Shown in pieces: positions 59,239-64,000 of a stretch of DNA of 64,000 nucleotides. This DNA comes from Io17-Chloro-G2 sp034420695 (GTDB taxonomy: Bacteria > Chloroflexota > Dehalococcoidia > Lucifugimonadales > UBA3495). The DNA lies in contig DAOULB010000052.1 of NCBI GenBank assembly GCA_034420695.1, positions 1 to 64,000 of the forward strand, given 5' to 3'. The translations under genes and the position numbers were made by a program. The number at the start of each line of letters is the position of its first letter. Positions within the stretch are counted from its first letter, which is position 1. The notes under the pieces were generated by a model. It made no database searches, was not told the origin of the DNA, and saw nothing but the letters and a program-made list of their open reading frames with translations.

Positions 59239-60945
59239 TCAGCCTTGGCCCCGCTGCTGGGTGCGGGCCCACGTGTCCCGCAGGGAGACGGTGCGGTTGA
59301 AGACCAGGGCGTCGGTGGTTGAGTCCTTGGAGTCCACGCAGAAGTAGCCCTGCCGCAGGAACTGGTAGCGGCTGCCTGAAGCAGCCTCGGCAAGGCTGGG
59401 CTCCACCTTGCAGCCCTTCAGTACCTCCAGGGACCTGGGATTCATGGCGGCCTCCAGCCCTCCCCTCTCCAAGTCATCCGAGGGGTCTGCATTGCTGAAA
59501 AGATGGTCGTACAGCCTGACCTCCGCCTCCAAACAGTGGGCCGCCGAAACCCAGTGGGATGTGCCCCTAACCCTGCGGCGGTCCTGGGAAGTGCCTCCCT
59601 TGGTCTGGGGGTCGTAGGTGCAGTGCACCTCCACAACCTTGCCGTTGGCCGGGTCCTTCACCACACCCGTGCAGGTCACGTAATAGGCGTCCTTCAGCCG
59701 CACTTCCCGGCCTGGCGAAAGGCGGTAGTACCGGCTGGGCGGCTCTTCCATGAAGTCTTCCTCTTCGATGTAGAGCTCTCGGGAAAAGGGCACCGTGCGG
59801 TGCCCCATGTCAGGGTCTTCCGGGTTGTTCTCCGATACCAGCTCCTCTTCCTTCCCTTCCGGGTAGTTGTCGATGACCAGCTTCAGCGGGCGCAGCACCG
59901 CCATGACCCGGGGCGCCCGGCGGTTGAGGTCATCCCGGATGCTGTGCTCCAGTTGGGCTATCTCCACCACGTTGTCCCTTCTGGCCACCCCCACCTTCTG
60001 ACAAAAGTCCCTGATGGACTCCGGCGTATACCCCCGACGGCGCAGCCCGGAGATAGTCGGCATCCGCGGGTCGTCCCAACCGGATACGTGGCCCCCTCCC
60101 ACCAGTTCCTGCAACCGCCGCTTGCTCATCAGGGTATGGGTCAAGTTCAAACGGGCGAACTCTATCTGCTGGGGGTGGAATACCTCCAGTTGTTCCAGCA
60201 GCCAGTCATACAGAGGCCGGTGGTCTTCGAACTCCAGGGTGCAGATGGAGTGGGTTACAGTCTCTATCGAGTCCGACTGCCCGTGAGCAAAATCGTAGGT
60301 GGGATAGATGCACCAGTCGTCGCCGGTCCGGTGGTGCGTCGCCCTGAGTATCCGGTACAGCACCGGGTCCCGCATATTCAGGTTTGGCGAGGCCATGTCT
60401 ATCTTCGCTCGCAATACCCTGGCCCCGTCATCGAACTCACCGGCCCGCATCCGCTGGAAAAGGTCCAGGTTCTCTTCCACCGTCCGGTCCCGGTAGGGGC
60501 TGTCCCGGCCCGGTTCGGTCAGGGTTCCCCGGTACTCGCGTATCTCCCGGGCGCTGAGGTCGCACACGTAGGCCTTGCCGCCCCGAACCAACTGCAGGCC
60601 GAACTCGTACAGTTGCTCAAAGTAGTCCGAGGCGTAGTAAAGGTGCGGTCCCCAGTCGAAGCCTAGCCATTTGACATCGGCTTGGATTGACTCGACGTAC
60701 TCAATGTCCTCCCGGCTGGGGTTGGTGTCGTCAAACCTCAGGTGGCAAACGCCACCGCTGAATTCCAGGGCAATGCCGAAATTCAGGCAGATGGACTTGG
60801 CGTGGCCGATGTGGAGATAGCCGTTGGGCTCGGGGGGGAACCGGGTGGCCACCCGCCCGCCGTTCTTGTTGGACTTGACGTCACCGGCAACTATCTGCCG
60901 GACAAAGTCTCCTTCCAGAGAGGCCCCGGGAGCCGGTTGGGTCAC
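59239..60945 (-). CDS. glnS: glutaminyl-tRNA synthetase
   Basis: A class Ic synthetase, 568 residues. HIGH-region GYLHIGHAKSICLNFG lies near residue 42, KMSKS as LMSKRRLQELV, and the GlnRS C-terminal beta-barrels have YYRLSPGREVRLKDAYYV. It charges Gln directly, so the genome need not rely on GatCAB for Gln-tRNA. The ATG overlaps the gltX stop by four bases (60942-60945), so the two related synthetases are translated in a coupled way. Many Chloroflexota use the indirect route; direct GlnRS suggests past transfer or lineage-specific gain. Confidence 0.95.
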   Translation of the reverse strand: MTQPAPGASLEGDFVRQIVAGDVKSNKNGGRVATRFPPEPNGYLHIGHAKSICLNFGIALEFSGGVCHLRFDDTNPSREDIEYVESIQADVKWLGFDWGPHLYYASDYFEQLYEFGLQLVRGGKAYVCDLSAREIREYRGTLTEPGRDSPYRDRTVEENLDLFQRMRAGEFDDGARVLRAKIDMASPNLNMRDPVLYRILRATHHRTGDDWCIYPTYDFAHGQSDSIETVTHSICTLEFEDHRPLYDWLLEQLEVFHPQQIEFARLNLTHTLMSKRRLQELVGGGHVSGWDDPRMPTISGLRRRGYTPESIRDFCQKVGVARRDNVVEIAQLEHSIRDDLNRRAPRVMAVLRPLKLVIDNYPEGKEEELVSENNPEDPDMGHRTVPFSRELYIEEEDFMEEPPSRYYRLSPGREVRLKDAYYVTCTGVVKDPANGKVVEVHCTYDPQTKGGTSQDRRRVRGTSHWVSAAHCLEAEVRLYDHLFSNADPSDDLERGGLEAAMNPRSLEVLKGCKVEPSLAEAASGSRYQFLRQGYFCVDSKDSTTDALVFNRTVSLRDTWARTQQRGQG

Positions 60946-62447
60946 AATGCTCCTCCATCGCTTCCAGCGTCGGTTTCCAGACGGTCCAAGGCATCCCTCA
61001 CCCTTATGACCGCCAAGTCCCGCCCGAGGACTTCCAGCGTTTCGAACAGGGGCGGAGTGGCGTTGCGCCCGGTGACCGCCACCCGCAGCGTCCCGAAAAA
61101 CTGCCGGGGGGAAAGCCCCAGGCCGCCGGCCATTTCCCGCAGCGACTTTTCCAAGGGCTCATGTTCGAATGCCGGGATGGCCTCCAGGGCTCCCAGGGCG
61201 CTTTTCAGGGCCGTCTGGGCGGAATCGGGACTCATCCCCTTCTGAATAAGCAGGGCCCCCGGCTCGTATTCCACACTCTCCTCGAAGAAGAAGGCGGCCC
61301 GCTGCCATACCTCGGTAAGCAACTTGATCCTCTCCTGCACCAAGGGCGCCACCCGCAGCAGGTAATCGCGGTCCAAGCCGGATGCGCCGGCAGGCGATGC
61401 CGCTGCCAAGTCCTGCTCCAGAAATGGGGCCACCCGTCCGGCCAGTTCCGGGACCGGCAACTCCCGGATGTATACCCCGTTCATCCAAGACAGCTTTTCC
61501 TGGTCGAAGATGGCCCCGGCGCGACCCACCCTTTCGATGCTGAAGTTGTCCACCAGGGTTTGGCGGTCCATCACTTCCGTCTTGTCGTCCAAGGACCACC
61601 CCAGCAGGGCCATGAAGTTGACCATGGCCTCGGGAAGGTACCCCATGTCCCGGTACTCGAGGATCGACGTAGCGCCATGCCTCTTGGAAAGCTTCTCCCG
61701 GTCGGGACCCAATATCATGGGAAGGTGCCCGAACTTGGGCGGGGAATATCCCAGGGCTTCGTAAAGCTGCAGGTGCCGGGGGGTGCTGGGAAGCCACTCC
61801 TCGGCCCGCAGCACGTGGGAAATCTCCATCAGGTGGTCGTCAACCACCACCGCCAAGTGGTAGGTGGGAAACCCGTCGGACTTCAGAATCACGAAGTCTT
61901 CCAGAAGCTCATTCTGCCATTCCACCCGGCCCCTGACCAAGTCATCCACCGCGGTGATCCCGGTCCGGGGCATGGCGAACCGTATCACCGAGGGGCCGCC
62001 CTCGGCCTCCATGTCCCGCCGCTGCTCACTGCTCAGGTTGCGGCACCTGCCGTCGTAACCCGGATGGATGCCTTGGGCCGCCTGTTCCCGGCGCATCTCC
62101 TCCAGCTTCTCAACGGTGCAATAGCAACGGTAGGCCCGCCCCCGGCTGACCAGCTGGCCGGCGGCTTCCTCATAGCGGCTGAGCCTTTGGGACTGGAGGT
62201 AGGGCCCGAACGGCCCGTCCTTCCCCGGTCCCTCGTCGTAGTCGATGTCCAGCCATTCCAGCCCCTCCAGGATGGCCTCCAAGGCTCCCGGCACCAGCCG
62301 CTCCTGGTCGGTGTCTTCCACACGAACGATGAACCGGCCGCCGTGCCTGCGGGCATACAGCCAGTTGAAAAGAGCGGTGCGGATGTTGCCTATGTGGGGC
62401 TCGCCGGTAGGGCTGGGCGCGTACCGGACCCGGGGTGCTTCAGCCAA
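60942..62447 (-). CDS. gltX: glutamyl-tRNA synthetase
   Basis: A class Ic synthetase for Glu-tRNA, 501 residues from TTG 62447. A GTG at 62450 and longer readings are possible, but AGGAG at 62454-62458 best fits the TTG. The HIGH motif is APSPTGEPHIGNIRTALFNW and KMSKS is KLSKRHGATSI. The helical anticodon domain ends with a short tail. It precedes glnS with an ATGA overlap and follows rluD by 189 bases on the same strand. Confidence 0.95.
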   Translation of the reverse strand: MAEAPRVRYAPSPTGEPHIGNIRTALFNWLYARRHGGRFIVRVEDTDQERLVPGALEAILEGLEWLDIDYDEGPGKDGPFGPYLQSQRLSRYEEAAGQLVSRGRAYRCYCTVEKLEEMRREQAAQGIHPGYDGRCRNLSSEQRRDMEAEGGPSVIRFAMPRTGITAVDDLVRGRVEWQNELLEDFVILKSDGFPTYHLAVVVDDHLMEISHVLRAEEWLPSTPRHLQLYEALGYSPPKFGHLPMILGPDREKLSKRHGATSILEYRDMGYLPEAMVNFMALLGWSLDDKTEVMDRQTLVDNFSIERVGRAGAIFDQEKLSWMNGVYIRELPVPELAGRVAPFLEQDLAAASPAGASGLDRDYLLRVAPLVQERIKLLTEVWQRAAFFFEESVEYEPGALLIQKGMSPDSAQTALKSALGALEAIPAFEHEPLEKSLREMAGGLGLSPRQFFGTLRVAVTGRNATPPLFETLEVLGRDLAVIRVRDALDRLETDAGSDGGAL

Positions 62448-62636
62448 CACGATCTCCTTTGATACTCGGTTCAATATTGTATCACCCAAACCCCCACGGC
62501 TTCCCAATCAACTCAACCCTACCAAGTTTTTAGAGGATCAAGTCTGGACTCGGTGACCTTCCACGACAACCAGCGTCGGCTTCTCCATAAGCACCACCGG
62601 TGGGTCCCACAATTGGATGATAGGCAGAACTGCGGG

Positions 62637-63593
62637 CTATCCCCCGCCCAGCCCATCCAAAACTGACGCCAAGTCCCCCGGCAGTTCCGACCGGAATTCT
62701 ACCCGTTCATGGATTGCCGGATGCCGGAACCCCAGGTGATGGGCGTGGAGAAAGTGCCGGGAACCGGCCGGCCCCGCACGCCCGTAGAGCCGGTCTCCCC
62801 AGAGAGGATGCCCCAAGTGGGCCAAGTGGACCCGTATCTGGTGGGTGCGCCCCGTCTCCAAGTAAAGCTCCACCGTGCTCCAACCATGCAGTTCTTCGAT
62901 AACCCGGTACCGGGTGCGGGCCTCCCGCCCGCCCGCCGTTACCGCCATGCGCTTGCGGTTGCGAGGGTCTCGCCCGATGGGGGCGTCGATGACCCCCTCC
63001 TTCTCCCCCAAGGCGCCCGCAGCCAGCGCCAAGTATCCCTTGGTCACCAGCCGGTCCTTGATCTGGGCGGAAAGGTCCCGGTGGGCCTCTTGGCTCTTGG
63101 CCACCATCATCAGGCCCGAAGTGTCCTTGTCCAGCCGGTGCACGATGCCGGGCCGCACTTCGCCGCCGATGCCCCCCAGGTCTCCTATATCGGGGCACAG
63201 CGCCAGCAACCCGTTCACCAAGGTGCGGTCGGGGTGCCCCGGCCCCGGGTGCACCGATAGCCCCGGCGGCTTGTCGATGACCACCAAGCTATCGTCTTGA
63301 TGCACCACGGCCAAGGGCATCCATTGGGGCTCCAAGCCTACGGGGAGGGGAGGGGGAATGGTCAGGACGACCAAGTCCCCCGCCTTCAACCGCTGGGAGG
63401 CCTTGGCATCTCCCCCGTTGACCGTGACCAGTCCCTGCCTGATGTACCGGCCCAATTGGCTGCGGCTCGGGCCGGGCTCAAGGGAGGACAGTGGGGAGGA
63501 GAGGCGGGACGACAGAAAGGCGTCCAGCCGCTGCTGGGGGCTTTCCACCCGGAAGGACCTGACTCTCTCTTGGACTGCTCTGGAGGGCGGCAT
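62637..63593 (-). CDS. rluD: ribosomal large subunit pseudouridine synthase (RluD type)
   Basis: A 318-residue RluA-family enzyme. The N-terminal S4 domain has LDAFLSSRL and LGRYIRQGLVTVNG. The catalytic Asp is in HRLDKDTSGLMMVAKS, and the C-terminal motif is TGRTHQIRVHLAHLGHPLWG. RluD-type enzymes make pseudouridines in helix 69 of 23S rRNA; RluC specificity cannot be excluded. I start it at ATG 63593, which overlaps the lspA stop by ATGA. Linkage lspA-rluD is common in bacteria. A reading to 63695 lies inside lspA. Confidence 0.92.
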   Translation of the reverse strand: MPPSRAVQERVRSFRVESPQQRLDAFLSSRLSSPLSSLEPGPSRSQLGRYIRQGLVTVNGGDAKASQRLKAGDLVVLTIPPPLPVGLEPQWMPLAVVHQDDSLVVIDKPPGLSVHPGPGHPDRTLVNGLLALCPDIGDLGGIGGEVRPGIVHRLDKDTSGLMMVAKSQEAHRDLSAQIKDRLVTKGYLALAAGALGEKEGVIDAPIGRDPRNRKRMAVTAGGREARTRYRVIEELHGWSTVELYLETGRTHQIRVHLAHLGHPLWGDRLYGRAGPAGSRHFLHAHHLGFRHPAIHERVEFRSELPGDLASVLDGLGGG

Positions 63594-64000
63594 CAGTCCA
63601 GTCCGGGCTGTCTGCGGTTTCCCACCAGGAAAATCCAGGCGAGCAGCACCAAGCCGGTCACTATGGATGCGTCGGCCAAGTTGAACACCGGCCAAGGGCC
63701 CACGTCCAGGAAGTCGGTCACCCGGCCCCAGAGCACCCGGTCCAGCAGGTTGCCGGCGGCCCCTCCCAGTTGCAGCCCCAAGCTGAGGCGCAGCAACCCT
63801 GTGGGACGCCTCTGGCTGTGGTAGATAATCACCAGCACGGTTATCCCGACTAAGGAGGCGAAGATCAGGGGGAAGTTGTGGCCTTGAAACAGGCCGAAGG
63901 CGCTTCCCGTGTTGTAGGTGTGGGTAATCCGGAAAAAGCCCTCGGCGGGAATGGACTCCCTGAGGGCCAGGAAGTCCCGCACCAAGAACTTGGTAAGCTG
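63593..64000 (-). CDS. lspA: lipoprotein signal peptidase II (N terminus cut by window edge)
   Basis: A membrane aspartyl protease that removes lipoprotein signal peptides. The visible 135 residues run in from the edge (QLTKFLVRDFLALRE) and include the conserved NTGSAFGLF, the first catalytic Asp in GGAAGNLLDRVLWG and the second in FNLADASIVTG. The frame continues past base 64000, so only the first few dozen residues are missing. Its stop overlaps the rluD start. The DUF4349 lipoprotein in this window is a potential substrate. Confidence 0.93.
   Translation of the reverse strand, partial: QLTKFLVRDFLALRESIPAEGFFRITHTYNTGSAFGLFQGHNFPLIFASLVGITVLVIIYHSQRRPTGLLRLSLGLQLGGAAGNLLDRVLWGRVTDFLDVGPWPVFNLADASIVTGLVLLAWIFLVGNRRQPGLD

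Noticed and set aside
1..64000. tRNA or rRNA genes
   Set aside because: I looked through the intergenic regions for T-loop-like TTCRANNC segments with matching acceptor stems and found none convincing.

Overview
The window is a GC-rich, densely coded bacterial chromosome segment. It shows many TTG and GTG starts, short overlapping operons, and two transcription-attenuating T-box leaders in front of acetolactate synthase genes. It also has a fused AccD-AccA carboxyltransferase, a UGA-interrupted redoxin that reads as a selenoprotein, paralogous polysaccharide-deacetylase-fold hydrolases, YtcJ-type and DUF6282 amidohydrolases, and DUF1800/NHL genes. Together these suggest an uncultured Chloroflexota, plausibly a SAR202/Dehalococcoidia-like lineage. 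This placement is inferred from family content and style; no 16S rRNA gene is present to prove it.

Layout. 1-4.8 kb: aroA, gmk, a 24-codon ORF and lipA in a tightly coupled run, then a YtcJ-like amidohydrolase. 4.8-7.5 kb (minus): metG followed by a polyprenyl diphosphate synthase. 7.6-14.1 kb: a small retropepsin-like protein, then a promoter, a T-box with a probable Leu (CTC) specifier, and ilvB-ilvN-ilvC, a tandem pair of small coiled-coil membrane proteins, a 35-codon ORF and leuA, ending in a terminator. 14.1-20.4 kb: an MBL-fold exonuclease, the seleno-redoxin, a GreA fused to an integrase-type core-binding domain, a SufT-like protein with an Mrp/ApbC Fe-S ATPase, and accDA. 20.5-25.2 kb: a GatC/AtzG-like small protein, an amidase, two deacetylase-fold hydrolases and a DUF6282 hydrolase, probably a catabolic amide or cyclic-amide cluster. 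25.3-28.8 kb (minus): a CorC/HlyC-type membrane protein, a histidine phosphatase and tilS.

29.3-34.4 kb: an FAD-dependent amine/amino-acid oxidase, a beta-lactamase-fold serine hydrolase, tsaD and a membrane protein. 34.4-39.5 kb: a repeat-rich intergenic region containing a helically phased decamer array and a 13-bp GC tandem repeat, a second promoter plus T-box with a probable Ile (ATC) specifier, a stand-alone second ilvB, and recQ. 39.5-47.8 kb: a DUF4349 lipoprotein, an EamA transporter, a nucleobase-permease pseudogene with three lesions, an intact paralogue of it (permease fused to an RsbW-like domain), and an HpaB-type flavin monooxygenase. 48-50.3 kb: an AT-richer island with an AAA ATPase overlapping a PD-(D/E)xK-like nuclease, followed by a small HTH/zinc protein. 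50.4-64 kb: fumC and an iron alcohol dehydrogenase, a PaREP1-like protein overlapping mtaB, an MBL hydrolase, DUF1800 plus NHL proteins, and lspA-rluD-gltX-glnS on the minus strand.

Themes. Branched-chain amino-acid synthesis is controlled by two T-boxes that appear to sense different tRNAs. tRNA metabolism is heavily represented (metG, glnS, gltX, tilS, tsaD, mtaB). The most notable non-routine items are the selenoprotein redoxin with its candidate SECIS hairpin, the integrase-domain/GreA fusion, the ATPase-nuclease pair, and the phased inverted decamer array at about 34.8-34.94 kb. No rRNA, tRNA, CRISPR array or insertion sequence was seen.
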